DNA of 64,000 bases from Microbacterium timonense (GCF_900292075.1 NZ_OLMV01000001.1:1-64000), one strand, 5' to 3'; numbered from the stretch's first letter, positions 9,039 through 19,672 are shown. Numbers and translations are program-made. The notes: a model not told the origin generated them from the sequence alone.

Positions 9039-9108
9039 CGAGCGGCCGACTCCGCCGGGCCGGATCGCGCGTCATCGCCCCGTAACACACCCGCCGTACC
9101 ATCGCCCC

Positions 9109-9603
9109 GTGGCTTCCACGTTCCGCCTCCGCCCCGCCGTGCCCGCAGACGGCGCGTTCCTGGGCGACATGGTGGTCGAGGCGGCGAACTGGCGGCAGGG
9201 TGCCGCGCGCCCCCGTCACGAGGTGATCGGCGGAGCCGATCACCGGCGCTATGTCGCGGGCTGGATGCGGCCCGGCGACGCCGGATTCATCGCTGAGGCC
9301 ACCGCCGGTGGGCTGGTGGGTGCGGCGTGGTACCGCCTGCTGCCGCGCGACGAGCCGGGGTTCGGGTATGTCGGGACGGGGGTGCCCGAGTTGATCATCG
9401 GCGTGCGCCCGATCTGGCGGGCCCACGGCGTCGGTCGCGCCCTCCTGCAGGAACTGTGCGACCACGCCCGCGCGCAGGGGCACGCCCGCATCAGCCTGAG
9501 CGTGGAGCGCGGCAACTTCGCGGCGACCCTGTACCGGAGCGAGGGCTTCGCGGTGGTCCGCAGCGGCGTCGGCCGGGACACGATGGTCAAGCGCCTGCGC
9601 TGA
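9109..9603 (+). CDS. GNAT-family N-acetyltransferase
   Basis: 164 aa. The acetyl-CoA binding motif A is visible as [19 protein letters not shown], followed by [20 protein letters not shown], a typical GNAT motif B with the Asn and Tyr used for acetyl transfer. The substrate is unknown. GTG 9109 lies exactly 7 nt after a TACCAT -10 hexamer, so it is a leaderless gene. It sits between rnj and ftsK with no obvious functional link. Confidence 0.85.
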   Translation: MASTFRLRPAVPADGAFLGDMVVEAANWRQGAARPRHEVIGGADHRRYVAGWMRPGDAGFIAEATAGGLVGAAWYRLLPRDEPGFGYVGTGVPELIIGVRPIWRAHGVGRALLQELCDHARAQGHARISLSVERGNFAATLYRSEGFAVVRSGVGRDTMVKRLR

Positions 9604-9679
9604 CCTCGTGCCGCGCGGTGTGTCCGTCGCGGCGGCGTGGTTGGCCGGAAATGTCGGGCGCGCGGCCTACCGTGGGGGG

Positions 9680-12424
9680 ATGGCCAGGAGCACAAGCCCG
9701 ACCAAGGGATCGCGCGCGTCCTCGAGCACGCCGTCGAGTGGACGCTCCGCCGCGGCGTCGTCCGGTGCACGCAAATCCGGCGGTGCGAAGCCCGCCCCGG
9801 CCCCCAAGCGCTATGTCGGCGAACCGGATCGTCCACCGTTCCTCACACGCGCCTGGCTCGGTCTGGCCCACGCCGTGGGGGGCCTCTTCCGTGCATTCGG
9901 GCCCGAGACCCTCGAGAAGGATCAGCGGCGCGACGGCTTCCCGCTGCTGCTCGTGCTGCTGGCGGTCGCCGGCGCGGTCAACGAGTGGTTCTTCATCGGC
10001 AACGAGGTCGCCGCAGGGATCAGCGCATTCACGGTCGGCGGTCTGCTGGGCCGCGAGGCCTTCGTGCTCCCGGTGCTCCTCCTCATGCTCGCCGGCTGGA
10101 TGTTCCGGCACCCGTCCTCCGTCCACGACAACGGCCGCGTGGGCATCGGCTTCGGTCTTCTCATCGTCACGATCGCCGGTTTCTGTCACGTCGCCGGCGG
10201 CAGGCCCCAGCCCAGTGAAGGCCTGCCCGCACTGAGCCAGGCGGGTGGCTTGTTCGGATGGATGCTGGGGGAGCCGCTCGCACTCGTCCTCACGGATGTC
10301 GGCGCCTACGTCGTGCTGGCGCTGCTGGCCGTGCTCAGCATCCTCATCATCAGCAAGACCCCACCCAACCGCATCGGTCGCCGGCTGGGCGAGCTGTATG
10401 CCTGGATGTTCGGCACCGAGCCGCGCGAAGAGGCGTCCGCCGCCGGCACCGCCGATGCCGCCGCGGACGATGCCGACGACGACGGCGATCCGTCGCTGCC
10501 GTGGTGGCGACGCAACAAGACGGGCCGCGAGAAGGACCCGGAGGGCGAGCTGGGCTCGCAGGATCTGACCGAACTGCTTCCCCCCGGCTCCACGCAGGGC
10601 GGGTTCGAACAGGCGATCGCGCCGTCGGTCCCCCCGCCTGCCGTCACGACCGACGCGCTCACCGAGATCATCGATCCCTCCGTCCTGTCGGCAGCGAAGG
10701 CGGCCACCACCTCTCACACGTCGCTGCGCGACGACGCGGAGGTCGTCGAAGACGACGGGACCCTGCCCGGTCTCGACGGCATCGGCTCGTCCGAGTCGTT
10801 CGACTCGCCGTCGGCGCCGTACCGCTTGCCGTCCGTGAACGCGCTCGCCGCCGGCACGCCGCACGTGGCCCGGTCGCAGGCCAACGACGACACGGTGCGC
10901 GCGATCACGAGCGTCCTCGAGCAGTTCAAGGTGGACGCCCGGGTCACCGGGTTCTCGCGCGGCCCGACCGTGACGCAGTACGAGATCGAGGTCGGCCCCG
11001 GCGTGAAGGTCGAGCGCATCACCGCGCTCACCAACAACATCGCCTACGCGGTCGCCTCGAACGAGGTGCGCATCCTCGCCCCGATCCCCGGCAAGAGCGC
11101 CATCGGCGTCGAGATCCCCAACACCGACCGCGAGATCGTCACGCTCGGTGACGTGCTGCGCTCCGCCGCCGCGACTTCGCAGACGCACCCGATGACGATC
11201 GGTGTCGGCAAGGATGTCGGCGGGGGGTACGTCGTGGCGAACCTCGCCAAGATGCCGCACCTGCTGGTGGCCGGCTCCACCGGCTCCGGAAAGTCGAGCT
11301 TCGTCAACTCGATGATCACGAGCCTGCTGATGCGCGCCAAACCCGCCGATGTGCGCATGGTGCTGATCGACCCCAAGCGCGTGGAACTCACGTCGTACGC
11401 GGGTGTGCCCCACCTCATCACGCCCATCATCACGAACCCGAAGAAAGCCGCCGAGGCGCTGCAGTGGGTCGTGAAAGAGATGGACATGCGGTACGACGAC
11501 CTGGCGTCCTTCGGATTCCGTCACATCGACGACTTCAACAAGGCCGTCGTCGCGGGCGAGATCACCCTTCCTCCGGGCAGTGAGCGGGTGCTCAAGCCCT
11601 ACCCCTACCTCCTTGTCGTGGTCGACGAGCTCGCCGACCTCATGATGGTCGCCCCCCGCGACGTCGAGGACTCGATCGTGCGTATCACGCAGCTGGCCCG
11701 GGCCAGCGGCATCCATCTCGTGCTGGCGACCCAGCGACCCTCCGTCGACGTGGTCACCGGTCTCATCAAGGCCAACGTGCCCTCGCGCCTCGCGTTCGCG
11801 GTGACCAGCGTCACCGACTCCCGGGTGATTCTGGATCAGCCCGGCGCCGACCGGCTGATCGGTCAGGGCGACGGGTTGTTCCTGCCCATGGGCGCGTCCA
11901 AGGCGCTCCGCGTGCAGGGCGCTTGGGTCAGCGAGCAGGAGATCGAGACTGTCGTCAAGCACGTCACGGCGCAGGCCCGCCCCGAATACCGTGCAGACGT
12001 GCAGGCCGCCGCCGAGAAGAAGGAGATCGACGCCGACATCGGCGACGACCTCGAGCTGCTGCTCGCGGCTGCCGAGCTCGTGGTGTCCAGCCAGTTCGGA
12101 TCCACCTCGATGCTTCAGCGCAAGCTCCGGGTGGGGTTCGCCAAGGCCGGCCGCCTCATGGACCTGCTCGAATCCCGCGAGATCGTCGGACCCTCCGAGG
12201 GCTCCAAGGCGCGCGACGTGCTCGTCACCGTCGAACAGCTGCCCACGGTGCTGGCGAGACTGCGCGGCGAGGACGTGCCGGATGCCCCGGCTGCGGCATC
12301 CGCACCGGCCGCCGGCGACGACCCGTACGGGCCGGACGCGGTCGCCGCGCAGTACGACGGCTACCCGGTGGTCGACGGCGATGAGGGATCCGAGGATGCC
12401 TGGGGCCTGACCGGGCGGGACTGA
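9680..12424 (+). CDS. ftsK: DNA translocase FtsK/SpoIIIE
   Basis: Septal DNA pump that clears chromosome termini during division. It is 914 aa from ATG 9680, with a basic Ser/Ala-rich cytosolic N-terminus and four membrane helices (about residues 80-235). An acidic, low-complexity linker (about 250-390) precedes the motor, with Walker [16 protein letters not shown] and Walker [14 protein letters not shown]. The C-terminal winged-helix gamma domain reads [29 protein letters not shown]. The linker is short relative to E. coli FtsK. A GTG at 9608 would add 24 residues, but ATG 9680 begins the usual basic N-terminus. Confidence 0.92.
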   Translation: MARSTSPTKGSRASSSTPSSGRSAAASSGARKSGGAKPAPAPKRYVGEPDRPPFLTRAWLGLAHAVGGLFRAFGPETLEKDQRRDGFPLLLVLLAVAGAVNEWFFIGNEVAAGISAFTVGGLLGREAFVLPVLLLMLAGWMFRHPSSVHDNGRVGIGFGLLIVTIAGFCHVAGGRPQPSEGLPALSQAGGLFGWMLGEPLALVLTDVGAYVVLALLAVLSILIISKTPPNRIGRRLGELYAWMFGTEPREEASAAGTADAAADDADDDGDPSLPWWRRNKTGREKDPEGELGSQDLTELLPPGSTQGGFEQAIAPSVPPPAVTTDALTEIIDPSVLSAAKAATTSHTSLRDDAEVVEDDGTLPGLDGIGSSESFDSPSAPYRLPSVNALAAGTPHVARSQANDDTVRAITSVLEQFKVDARVTGFSRGPTVTQYEIEVGPGVKVERITALTNNIAYAVASNEVRILAPIPGKSAIGVEIPNTDREIVTLGDVLRSAAATSQTHPMTIGVGKDVGGGYVVANLAKMPHLLVAGSTGSGKSSFVNSMITSLLMRAKPADVRMVLIDPKRVELTSYAGVPHLITPIITNPKKAAEALQWVVKEMDMRYDDLASFGFRHIDDFNKAVVAGEITLPPGSERVLKPYPYLLVVVDELADLMMVAPRDVEDSIVRITQLARASGIHLVLATQRPSVDVVTGLIKANVPSRLAFAVTSVTDSRVILDQPGADRLIGQGDGLFLPMGASKALRVQGAWVSEQEIETVVKHVTAQARPEYRADVQAAAEKKEIDADIGDDLELLLAAAELVVSSQFGSTSMLQRKLRVGFAKAGRLMDLLESREIVGPSEGSKARDVLVTVEQLPTVLARLRGEDVPDAPAAASAPAAGDDPYGPDAVAAQYDGYPVVDGDEGSEDAWGLTGRD

Positions 12425-12440
12425 CCACCGTCGCGGTGGT
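12424..12440 (+). terminator. Short hairpin after ftsK
   Basis: ACCACCG (12424-12430) pairs perfectly with CGGTGGT (12434-12440) around a 3-nt loop, beginning at the ftsK stop codon. No U-tract follows, so this is at best a weak terminator or 3'-end stabilising hairpin before pgsA. Confidence 0.4.
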
Positions 12441-12476
12441 GATGGCGTGCCGCGTGGCGCCGATAGGCTCGTGCTC

Positions 12477-13049
12477 ATGGCGATCCCGAGGCAGCTGCCG
12501 AACGCGATCACGATCGTGCGCATCCTGTGCGCGCCGGTGTTCCTCTGGATGCTGCTGGCGGACGGGGGAGCGGACGGCCCGCTGCGGTGGTGGGCGGCCG
12601 TGCTGTTCATCGTGGCGATCGCCACCGACGGCGTCGACGGCTACCTGGCCCGCAAGAACGACATCGTCTCCGACCTCGGCAAGCTGCTCGACCCGATCGC
12701 CGACAAGGTGCTCACCGGTTTCGCGTTCATCGGTCTGTCGATCCTGGGGGAGCTGCCCTGGTGGATCACCGTCGTCGTCCTCGTGCGCGAAGTGGGCATC
12801 ACTGTCTACCGGCTGATCGTCGTCAGCGACCATGTGCTGGCCGCCGCCTGGATGGGCAAGCTGAAGACGCTCGCACAGGGCATCGCGCTCTCGCTGGCGC
12901 TGCTGCCGCTGTGGACGCTCGTCGGCGACGGGATCTTCTGGGTCAACGGCATCACGATGACGATCGCGGTGATCCTCACGATCGCCAGCGGCATCGACTA
13001 CGTCGTCACCGAGGTGCGGGGCGCCCGGGCGAAGCGGAGGAACGCGTGA
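12477..13049 (+). CDS. pgsA: CDP-diacylglycerol-glycerol-3-phosphate phosphatidyltransferase
   Basis: Membrane enzyme making phosphatidylglycerophosphate, the precursor of PG and cardiolipin. It is 190 aa with about six membrane segments. The CDP-alcohol phosphotransferase signature is read in DGVDGYLARKNDIVSDLGK with the closing LLDPIADK. Position next to cinA and clgR matches the pgsA-cinA-clgR order of actinobacteria. ATG 12477 is chosen over the in-frame upstream ATG at 12447 because a TAGGCT -10 element lies just upstream (leaderless) and the family N-terminus is RQLPNAITIVRI. The stop overlaps cinA by GTGA. Confidence 0.94.
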   Translation: MAIPRQLPNAITIVRILCAPVFLWMLLADGGADGPLRWWAAVLFIVAIATDGVDGYLARKNDIVSDLGKLLDPIADKVLTGFAFIGLSILGELPWWITVVVLVREVGITVYRLIVVSDHVLAAAWMGKLKTLAQGIALSLALLPLWTLVGDGIFWVNGITMTIAVILTIASGIDYVVTEVRGARAKRRNA

Positions 13050-13561
13050 CCGACCTCGCGCCAGGAGGAGGTGCGGCGGAGGGCATCGGCTCACCGCTCA
13101 CCGGAACCGCCGCCGAGGTGCTCCGCGCCCTCGAGGTGCGCGGATGGTCGATCGCGGCGGCAGAGTCGCTCACGGGGGGCCGCGTGACCGCCGCCCTCGT
13201 CGACGTGCCGGGTGCGTCCGCTCGCGTTCGTGGCGGCATCGTCGCGTACGCCACCGACCTGAAATCCAGCGCGCTGGGGGTCGAGACCGACCTCCTCGCC
13301 GCACGCGGCGCCGTCGATCCCACGGTGGCCGAGCAGATGGCTCAGGGAGTGCGCCGGGTCCTCCGCTCCGACGTCGGGCTGGCCACGACGGGCGTCGCGG
13401 GGCCCGACCCGCAGGACGGACACCCCGTGGGCACCGTCCACATCGCCGTCGCGACGCCGGAGACGGCGATCGTCTCGACCCTCGCCCTGTCGGGGACCCG
13501 CGATCAGATCCGCACACAGACGGTGCAGCGCGTCCTCGAGCTGGCGCTCACGCTCCTCTGA
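13046..13561 (+). CDS. cinA: CinA C-terminal domain protein (nicotinamide-nucleotide amidohydrolase type)
   Basis: 171 aa comprising only the CinA C-terminal domain (PncC type), which deamidates nicotinamide mononucleotide in pyridine nucleotide salvage. Motifs are SIAAAESLTGGRVTAALVDVPGAS, GGIVAYATDLKSSALGV and ATTGVAGPDPQDGHPVGTVHIAV. The N-terminal MoaB-like domain found in longer CinA proteins is absent, as is usual in this neighbourhood. Start GTG 13046 overlaps the pgsA stop, indicating coupling. The domain assignment is firm; the physiological role is less so. Confidence 0.9.
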   Translation: MTDLAPGGGAAEGIGSPLTGTAAEVLRALEVRGWSIAAAESLTGGRVTAALVDVPGASARVRGGIVAYATDLKSSALGVETDLLAARGAVDPTVAEQMAQGVRRVLRSDVGLATTGVAGPDPQDGHPVGTVHIAVATPETAIVSTLALSGTRDQIRTQTVQRVLELALTLL

Positions 13562-13654
13562 GTCGGCGACCTTCTCGTGCTGGCGGGAACAGACGGTGTT
13601 TCGTCTCGGTTACATTCGGTGATTCCCACCCATTGCCCAGTTCTCGGGTTTAGA

Positions 13655-13679
13655 TTGACATCAGCAGGTGATGTACTGT
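13655..13679 (+). promoter_or_regulatory. Possible clgR promoter
   Basis: A consensus TTGACA (13655-13660) is followed by TACTGT (13674-13679). The 13-nt spacer is too short for an ordinary sigma-70 class promoter, so the pairing is uncertain. The TTGACA may instead use a weaker -10 further on. The 164-bp gap 13562-13725 is noticeably less GC-rich than its surroundings, as expected for a regulatory region. Confidence 0.35.
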
Positions 13680-13725
13680 TGTCCACCCGGACGACGGCGG
13701 AATCGGAAGTGAAGGAGGGGGCCCG

Positions 13726-14034
13726 ATGATCCTGGTACGTCAAGAGATCGGCGAAGTGCTTCGTGATTTCCGCCAGCAGAAGGGTCGCACCCTCCGGCAG
13801 GTGGCCAGCCGCGCAAGCGTCGCGCTGGGCTACCTGAGCGAGGTGGAGCGCGGTCAGAAGGAGGCCTCGAGCGAGATCCTCGCCTCGGTGGCCGAGGCGC
13901 TCGACGTTCCGATCTCGACCATCATGCGAGAAGTCGGCGACCGCATCTCGGTCCTCGAGGGGCTGCAGACGTTCCCGGACGTCGTCCCCGAGGATCTCAT
14001 GGCATCGGTGGACGCCGAGCTGTCGCTGCGCTGA
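13726..14034 (+). CDS. clgR: XRE-family regulator, ClgR homologue
   Basis: 102 aa, nearly all one helix-turn-helix domain. IGEVLRDFRQQKGRTLRQVA, then ASVALGYLSEVERGQKEASS, is the Cro/CI-type HTH characteristic of ClgR/PspA-type regulators. In actinobacteria ClgR activates clp protease genes and is itself degraded by Clp protease. The position right after pgsA-cinA and before recA matches the clgR locus of Mycobacterium, Corynebacterium and Streptomyces. A strong Shine-Dalgarno AAGGAGG precedes ATG 13726. The C-terminus ends in LSLR, without the Ala-Ala degron seen in some homologues. Confidence 0.88.
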   Translation: MILVRQEIGEVLRDFRQQKGRTLRQVASRASVALGYLSEVERGQKEASSEILASVAEALDVPISTIMREVGDRISVLEGLQTFPDVVPEDLMASVDAELSLR

Positions 14035-14103
14035 TCCTTCGAACCGCGCGGATCGCCGTGCGCCGCCGTGCCCGACGAGAGAGTTCAGGAACCGTCCACC
14101 GCC

Positions 14104-14328
14104 ATGCGCCGCAGTGAATTCCATCGCGCCGTCGCCGACGAGTTCGGCGCGCGAGCGAATGCCGTGGTGACGGATCTGGTCCTCTCGCGGGTCGGCGGGC
14201 GCACCGCCGCGGACGCCATCGCGGCGGGCTTCGACCCTCGGGAGGTCTGGCTCGCGCTGTGCGAGGAGCTCGACGTGCCGCCCGAGCGCCGATACGGCGT
14301 CGGCCGGCTCGAACCGCGCCGGCGCTGA
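14104..14328 (+). CDS. DUF3046 protein
   Basis: 74 aa from ATG 14104. The sequence MRRSEFHRAVADEFGARANAVV..., with LGGRTA-like VGGRTAADAIAAG and DPREVWLALCEELDVPPER, matches DUF3046, a small actinobacterial family almost always encoded just before recA. Function is unknown. A GTG at 14068 would add 12 residues, but the family begins at MRRSEF. It may act with RecA/RecX, but this rests on position only. Confidence 0.85.
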   Translation: MRRSEFHRAVADEFGARANAVVTDLVLSRVGGRTAADAIAAGFDPREVWLALCEELDVPPERRYGVGRLEPRRR

Positions 14329-14422
14329 CCGCTCCGCCGCATCGCGGCGTGCCATCGTCCTGCGATACGGCTCCTTCGTCGCCTCCTCAGGAACCGGATC
14401 GTGCCGCTCCCACGGCGTGTCA

Positions 14423-14438
14423 TCGAACGAGTGTTCGA
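14423..14438 (+). promoter_or_regulatory. LexA (SOS) box of recA, perfect palindrome
   Basis: TCGAACGAGTGTTCGA is a perfect match to the actinobacterial/Gram-positive LexA box TCGAAC-N4-GTTCGA. A TAGGCT -10 candidate at 14447-14452 places the box over the -35 region, so LexA binding would block RNA polymerase. Transcription would start near 14459, giving recA a leader of about 178 nt. Apart from this box and a half-site near 14552, I see nothing notable in the 308-bp gap 14329-14636. Confidence 0.9.
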
Positions 14439-14636
14439 TATCCGCGTAGGCTCCTGCACAGCAGGTGTCGAGAACGTGTTTTCCACGGGATGGCGAGGAT
14501 TCAAGACGGATGTCGGAGCCCCCGCCTAACGTGAACCACGTCGAACGACACCACACGCCTTGTCGCAGCATCCTTCCCACCGGGGCCGGAGCGCGACAGC
14601 CTACAGGCGACGGAATGCGAGCATAAGGAGCACGCC

Positions 14637-15692
14637 ATGCCATCACCCGCTGACCGCGAGAAGGCCCTCGAGTCGGCTCTCGCCCAGATCGACCGGCAGT
14701 TCGGGAAGGGCTCGGTGATGCGCCTCGGCAGCGACGAGCGTGCTCCCGTCGAGGTCATTCCCACCGGCTCGATCGCCCTCGACGTCGCGCTCGGCGTCGG
14801 CGGACTCCCGCGCGGACGCATCATCGAGATCTACGGTCCGGAGTCGTCGGGTAAGACGACTCTTACCCTCCACGCGATCGCCAATGTGCAGCGCGCCGGC
14901 GGCATCGCCGCATTCATCGACGCGGAGCATGCGCTCGACCCCGACTACGCGCAGAAGCTCGGCGTCGACATCGACCAGCTTCTGGTGTCCCAGCCCGACA
15001 CCGGTGAGCAGGCGCTCGAGATCGCCGACATGCTGATCCGTTCCGGTGCGATCGACCTCGTCGTCATCGACTCGGTCGCGGCCCTCGTTCCGAAGGCCGA
15101 GATCGAGGGCGAGATGGGTGATTCCCACGTGGGTCTGCAGGCGCGCCTCATGTCGCAGGCTCTCCGCAAGCTGACCGGTGGGCTCAACCAGACCAAGACC
15201 ACCGCGATCTTCATCAACCAGCTTCGCGAGAAGATCGGTGTCTTCTTCGGCTCGCCCGAAACCACGGCGGGCGGTAAGGCGCTGAAGTTCTACGCCTCCG
15301 TGCGCCTCGACATCCGTCGCATCGAGACCCTCAAGGACGGCGCTGAGGCGGTCGGAAACCGCACACGGGTCAAGGTCGTCAAGAACAAGATGGCCCCGCC
15401 GTTCAAGCAGGCCGAGTTCGACATCCTGTACGGCGTGGGCATCTCGCGCGAGGGCAGTCTGATCGACTTCGGCGTGGAACACGGCATCGTCAAGAAGTCG
15501 GGTGCGTGGTACACCTACGACGGCGAGCAGCTCGGTCAGGGCAAAGAGAACGCCCGCAACTTCCTCATCAAGAACGAGGATGTCGCGGCCGAGATCGAAT
15601 CGAAGATCAAGACGAAGCTCGGCATCGGCGTGCCCCGCGGCGCGGTCGAGGGTGCTGTCGAAGACGAGCTGGCGGCGCGTCGCCCGGCCTGA
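14637..15692 (+). CDS. recA: Recombinase RecA
   Basis: Strand-exchange ATPase and co-protease for LexA. It is 351 aa, the usual length. Walker [10 protein letters not shown] is at residues 67-75, followed by [31 protein letters not shown] (L2 region) and a C-terminal domain ending acidic to neutral. No intein is present. ATG 14637 has a good Shine-Dalgarno, AAGGAG. The upstream perfect LexA box makes it SOS-inducible. recX follows 40 nt later in the same direction and is probably co-transcribed. Confidence 0.98.
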   Translation: MPSPADREKALESALAQIDRQFGKGSVMRLGSDERAPVEVIPTGSIALDVALGVGGLPRGRIIEIYGPESSGKTTLTLHAIANVQRAGGIAAFIDAEHALDPDYAQKLGVDIDQLLVSQPDTGEQALEIADMLIRSGAIDLVVIDSVAALVPKAEIEGEMGDSHVGLQARLMSQALRKLTGGLNQTKTTAIFINQLREKIGVFFGSPETTAGGKALKFYASVRLDIRRIETLKDGAEAVGNRTRVKVVKNKMAPPFKQAEFDILYGVGISREGSLIDFGVEHGIVKKSGAWYTYDGEQLGQGKENARNFLIKNEDVAAEIESKIKTKLGIGVPRGAVEGAVEDELAARRPA

Positions 15693-15732
15693 TGGTCCGT
15701 GTTTCGACGGAGCTCAACAACCGGGGTGAGCT

Positions 15733-16587
15733 GTGAGCGGGGACGAGTCCGACGTGGGTTCCGACGACGGACTCGCCCCCGTGATCCCGCTCTTCGGTGA
15801 TCACGAAGCCGCGGAGTACCCTCGCACGCGCGACGAAACCCAGCGAGAGCTCCAACGCCGGCTGTCAGGGCGAGGGCCGTCGCATCGCGGCGACCAGGCC
15901 TCTTCGCCGACGAATCTCCCGTCCGGCTCTCCGCGGGCGGGAGAGACGGACTGGCGGACGGAATGGGATGAGGATCCGGAGGTCGCCGAGATCACTTCGG
16001 GGCGTGACACCGCGAACCCTCCCCGCCGTCGGCGATCCGAAGCCGGCACCGGTTCCGGCCGACGTGCGGCGCGAGGAGGGCGGGACGAGGCTGATCCTGT
16101 CGCCGCGGCCGAGAGCGGTCTGCTGAAGAAGCTGCGGACTCGGCAGCTCTCGGTGTCAGAAGCCCGGTCCTTCCTCAGCGGGCTCGAGCTTCCGACGCCG
16201 TCGGTGGACGCCATCCTCGAGGCCTTCCTCGAGCGCGGCTACCTCGACGATGCCCGGCTGGCCGAGCAGCTGGTGCACGCCGGCGTCGACCGAAAGGGCC
16301 AGGGACGGCAGGTGATCGCCCAGACGCTCGCCAAGCGGGGAGTCCCCAGGGACGTCGCCGACGCGGCACTCACCGAGCTTCCCGACGACGACGCCGAACG
16401 CGCACTCGAGTTCGCCCGCACCAAGGCCGGCTCCCTCCGCGGTCTGGAACGCGACGTCGCGCTGCGTCGCCTGGCCGGTCAGCTCGCCCGCCGCGGCTAC
16501 GGCGGGGGGATCGCCTTCAGCGCCGCCCGCACCGCCCTTGACGAGGCGACACGGCCAACGGGGCGCGTGCGCTTCGAAGAGCGCTGA
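15733..16587 (+). CDS. recX: Regulatory protein RecX
   Basis: Modulator of RecA filament activity. It is 284 aa, much longer than the about 150-aa E. coli RecX, because residues about 1-125 form a polar, Ser/Gly/Arg-rich extension that looks disordered. The RecX three-helix repeats follow: LLKKLRTRQLSVSEARSFL, FLERGYLDDARLAEQLVHAG, GVPRDVADAAL and YGGGIAFSAARTAL. Start GTG 15733 follows recA closely. A long N-terminal extension is common in Microbacteriaceae RecX, but the exact start is uncertain. Confidence 0.88.
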   Translation: MSGDESDVGSDDGLAPVIPLFGDHEAAEYPRTRDETQRELQRRLSGRGPSHRGDQASSPTNLPSGSPRAGETDWRTEWDEDPEVAEITSGRDTANPPRRRRSEAGTGSGRRAARGGRDEADPVAAAESGLLKKLRTRQLSVSEARSFLSGLELPTPSVDAILEAFLERGYLDDARLAEQLVHAGVDRKGQGRQVIAQTLAKRGVPRDVADAALTELPDDDAERALEFARTKAGSLRGLERDVALRRLAGQLARRGYGGGIAFSAARTALDEATRPTGRVRFEER

Positions 16588-16670
16588 TCGGCGCGGTGTG
16601 CACGGATGAGCTGAGCCCGTGCACGCAGAGGGACAGCACGCCACGGGACGGCTCGTAGAATGGCGGCATC

Positions 16671-18221
16671 ATGTCTTCCCCATCCTCTTCCCCGACACTG
16701 ATCGCGCCCTCCCCGGCCGCGCATCACGTCGACGGCCGGGCGCGCACGTACGAGGTGCGCACGTTCGGCTGCCAGATGAACGTCCACGACTCGGAACGGC
16801 TGTCCGGGTCGCTCGAAAGTGCCGGGTACGTCCGCGCCGAAGCCGGCGAAGAGGCCGACGTCGTCGTCATCAACACCTGCGCGGTACGCGACAATGCCGC
16901 CGGCAAGCTGTACGGCACGCTCGGGCACCTCAAGTCGCGCAAAGACAAGCACGATGGGATGCAGATCGCCGTCGGCGGCTGCCTGGCCCAGATGGACAAG
17001 GATGCCGTGCAGCAGAAGGCGCCCTGGGTCGACGTCGTCTTCGGCACCCACAACATGGGGTCGCTGCCCAGCCTGCTCGAGCGCGCCCGCCACAACGGCG
17101 AGGCCGAACTCGAGATCCTCGAATCGCTCGAGGTGTTCCCGTCGACGCTCCCGACCAAGCGCGACAGCGTATACAGCGGCTGGGTGTCGATCTCGGTGGG
17201 CTGCAACAACACCTGCACCTTCTGCATCGTGCCCAGCCTTCGCGGCAAAGAGAAGGACCGCCGCCCCGGCGACATCCTCAACGAGATCCGGCTGCTCGTC
17301 GACGACGGCGCCATGGAGGTCACACTTCTCGGGCAGAACGTCAACTCCTACGGCGTCGAGTTCGGCGACCGTCAGGCGTTCGGCAAGCTGCTCCGCGCGG
17401 CCGGCGAGATCCCGGGACTGGAGCGCATCCGCTTCACCAGCCCGCACCCCGCCGCCTTCACCGACGACGTCATCGACGCCATGGCCGAGACGCCCGCGGT
17501 GATGCCGCAGCTGCACATGCCGCTCCAGTCCGGCAGCGACCGGATCCTCCGCGCCATGCGCCGCTCGTACCGCAGCGAGCGCTTCCTCGGCATCCTGGAC
17601 CGCGTCCGGGCCAAGATGCCCGACGCCGCCATCACCACCGACATCATCGTCGGCTTCCCGGGCGAGACCGACGACGACTTCGAAGACACGATGCGGGTGG
17701 TCGAGCAGGCCCGGTTCGCGAGCGCGTTCACCTTCCAGTACTCGATCCGTGAGGGCACGCCCGCCGCCACGATGCCCGACCAGGTCCCGAAGGAGGTCGT
17801 TCAGGAGCGCTACGAGCGTCTGGTCGCGCTCCAGGAGCGCATCTCGCTGGAAGAGAACCAGAAGCAGCTGGGTCGCGAACTTCAGGTGCTCGTCTCCACC
17901 GGCGAAGGCAAGAAGGATGCCGAGACCCATCGCCTCACGGGACGCGCGGAAGACAACCGGCTCGTGCACTTCGAGGTGCCCGCAGGCTCCGAGACGCCCC
18001 GCCCCGGTGATGTCGTCTCCGTGATCGTGACCCACGCGGCGCCCTTCCACCTTCTCGCCGACGCTCCCGACGGCTCCGCGCTGCGGATCCGTCGCACGCG
18101 TTCGGGAGACGCGTGGGAACGCGCGCAGGCCGACTCGTGCGGCATCCCCGCCCCTGCCGGTGACTCCGCGGGCCCGCGTCCCGTGTCGCTCGGACTGCCG
18201 ACGCTGCGCGTCGGCGTCTGA
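16671..18221 (+). CDS. miaB: tRNA-2-methylthio-N6-dimethylallyladenosine synthase (MiaB)
   Basis: Radical-SAM methylthiotransferase acting on i6A37 in tRNAs, downstream of MiaA, which follows directly. It is 516 aa. The N-terminal UPF0004 domain has its three cluster cysteines in [22 protein letters not shown] and GGCLAQMD. The radical-SAM Cys triad is in [16 protein letters not shown], and a TRAM domain follows (about residues 400-460). A TAGAAT -10 element lies 9 nt before ATG 16671, so the leader is very short or absent. The C-terminal about 50 residues are a variable tail. Confidence 0.95.
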   Translation: MSSPSSSPTLIAPSPAAHHVDGRARTYEVRTFGCQMNVHDSERLSGSLESAGYVRAEAGEEADVVVINTCAVRDNAAGKLYGTLGHLKSRKDKHDGMQIAVGGCLAQMDKDAVQQKAPWVDVVFGTHNMGSLPSLLERARHNGEAELEILESLEVFPSTLPTKRDSVYSGWVSISVGCNNTCTFCIVPSLRGKEKDRRPGDILNEIRLLVDDGAMEVTLLGQNVNSYGVEFGDRQAFGKLLRAAGEIPGLERIRFTSPHPAAFTDDVIDAMAETPAVMPQLHMPLQSGSDRILRAMRRSYRSERFLGILDRVRAKMPDAAITTDIIVGFPGETDDDFEDTMRVVEQARFASAFTFQYSIREGTPAATMPDQVPKEVVQERYERLVALQERISLEENQKQLGRELQVLVSTGEGKKDAETHRLTGRAEDNRLVHFEVPAGSETPRPGDVVSVIVTHAAPFHLLADAPDGSALRIRRTRSGDAWERAQADSCGIPAPAGDSAGPRPVSLGLPTLRVGV

Positions 18222-18235
18222 GTGCAGCACGTGCC

Positions 18236-19207
18236 GTGAGCACGGTCCCGCACCCGCACGAGGACGCTGCGCGGCCGGGCGACGCGCCGCGCCTGTGGGC
18301 CGTCGTGGGCGCGACCGGCACGGGGAAGACGGCGCTCTCGCTCGACCTCGCCGAGCGACTGCTCGCGGGCGGGCGACCTGCCGAGATCGTGAACGCCGAC
18401 GCCATGCAGCTGTACCGCGGCATGGACATCGGAACGGCCAAACTTCCGCTCGACCAGCGGCGCGGCATCCCGCATCACCTGCTCGACGTGCTCGACGTCA
18501 CCGACGATGCCGCCGTCGCCTGGTACCAGGATGCCGCCCGCTCGAGGATCCAGGAGATCCACCGGCGCGGTGCCGACGCAGTGCTCGTCGGCGGGTCCGG
18601 GCTGTACGTGTCGAGCGTGCTGTTCGACTTCCGCTTCCCTCCGCGGGACGAGAGCCTGCGCGCAGGGCTCGAAGCGGAGCTCGAACGGCACGGGCCCGGC
18701 GCATTGTTCGAACGTCTCCGGCGGATCGATCCCGCGACGGCTGCGAAGGTGGATCCCCGCAACGGGCGGCGGATCGTCCGAGCGCTCGAGGTGCTCGAGC
18801 TGGGGGAGAGGACGCACGGCGCGGTGCTGCCCGACGAGCCCCGGCTGTGGCATCCCCGAACGCGCATCATCGGCGTGAGCGTCGCCCGGGAGGAGCTCGT
18901 AGGCCGGCTCGACGCGCGGGTGCTCCGGATGTGGCGCGACGGGCTCGTCGACGAGGTGCGGCGCCTGCGCGAGCAGGGGCTGGAACGAGGTGTCACCGCG
19001 CGACGGGCCATCGGCTACGCTCAGGCGCTCGCCCAGCTGGCGGGCGACGCGACCGAGGCTGAGGCGATCGCCGAGACGCAGGCCCTGACGCGCCGGTATG
19101 CGCGACGGCAGGTGTCGTGGTTCAAGCGCTACCGCGGCGTGGAATGGCTGACGCCGGGGGCGGCTCCGAGTTCTCTGCCGGAGGGCACCGACGCCGCACC
19201 GCGGTGA
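18236..19207 (+). CDS. miaA: tRNA dimethylallyltransferase (MiaA)
   Basis: Transfers a dimethylallyl group to A37 of tRNAs reading UNN codons, the substrate-forming step for MiaB. It is 323 aa with the P-loop [20 protein letters not shown], the [16 protein letters not shown] substrate motif and [14 protein letters not shown] [12 protein letters not shown]. The C-terminal part carries [10 protein letters not shown] and [14 protein letters not shown]. Start GTG 18236 lies 14 nt after the miaB stop, in the same direction, making a miaB-miaA unit. Confidence 0.95.
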   Translation: MSTVPHPHEDAARPGDAPRLWAVVGATGTGKTALSLDLAERLLAGGRPAEIVNADAMQLYRGMDIGTAKLPLDQRRGIPHHLLDVLDVTDDAAVAWYQDAARSRIQEIHRRGADAVLVGGSGLYVSSVLFDFRFPPRDESLRAGLEAELERHGPGALFERLRRIDPATAAKVDPRNGRRIVRALEVLELGERTHGAVLPDEPRLWHPRTRIIGVSVAREELVGRLDARVLRMWRDGLVDEVRRLREQGLERGVTARRAIGYAQALAQLAGDATEAEAIAETQALTRRYARRQVSWFKRYRGVEWLTPGAAPSSLPEGTDAAPR

Positions 19208-19249
19208 CCGCGCCGCCGTCAGGCGCCGGGGACTGGCAGACTCGACGCC

Positions 19250-19672
19250 ATGACCATCGTCATCCGCCCCTTCGACGTCTCGGAGACCGAGGCGGTCGTC
19301 TCGCTTTGGCAGGCCGTCGGACTGACGCGCCCGTGGAACAACCCGTACCAGGACATCCGGAGAAAGCTCTCGGTGCAGCCGGAGCTGTTCCTGGTCGCCG
19401 TCGCCGACGGTGCCGTCGTCGGTTCCGTCATGGCAGGGTACGACGGCCACCGCGGGTGGCTGTACTACCTCGCCAGTGACCCGCAACGCCGAGGACAGGG
19501 CATCGGGCGTCGCCTGGTGCACGAGGCCGAGGAGCGTCTGCTCGCGATGGGCTGCCCGAAGGTGCAGCTGATGGTCCGGCCTGACAACGGCATCGCACGA
19601 GGCTTCTACGACGAGCTGGGTTACGAGCCGTTCGAGGTGTGGACGACCGGCAAGCGCCTCATCGCCGATTAG
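19250..19672 (+). CDS. GNAT acetyltransferase, YpeA-like
   Basis: 140 aa. The acetyl-CoA motif LASDPQRRGQGIGRRLVHEAE and the following KVQLMVRPDNGIARGFYDELGYE are characteristic of the small YpeA/RimI-like GNAT group (N-terminus IVIRPFDVSETEAVVSLWQAVGL). The substrate is unknown. A CAGACT -10-like hexamer lies 7 nt before ATG 19250. It converges with the MarR gene, with only 17 nt between stops. Confidence 0.87.
   Translation: MTIVIRPFDVSETEAVVSLWQAVGLTRPWNNPYQDIRRKLSVQPELFLVAVADGAVVGSVMAGYDGHRGWLYYLASDPQRRGQGIGRRLVHEAEERLLAMGCPKVQLMVRPDNGIARGFYDELGYEPFEVWTTGKRLIAD

Noticed and set aside
9587..12625. A 1012-codon minus-strand open frame opposite ftsK
   Set aside because: Same third-position shadow. 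No domain or start signal, and ftsK is unambiguous.
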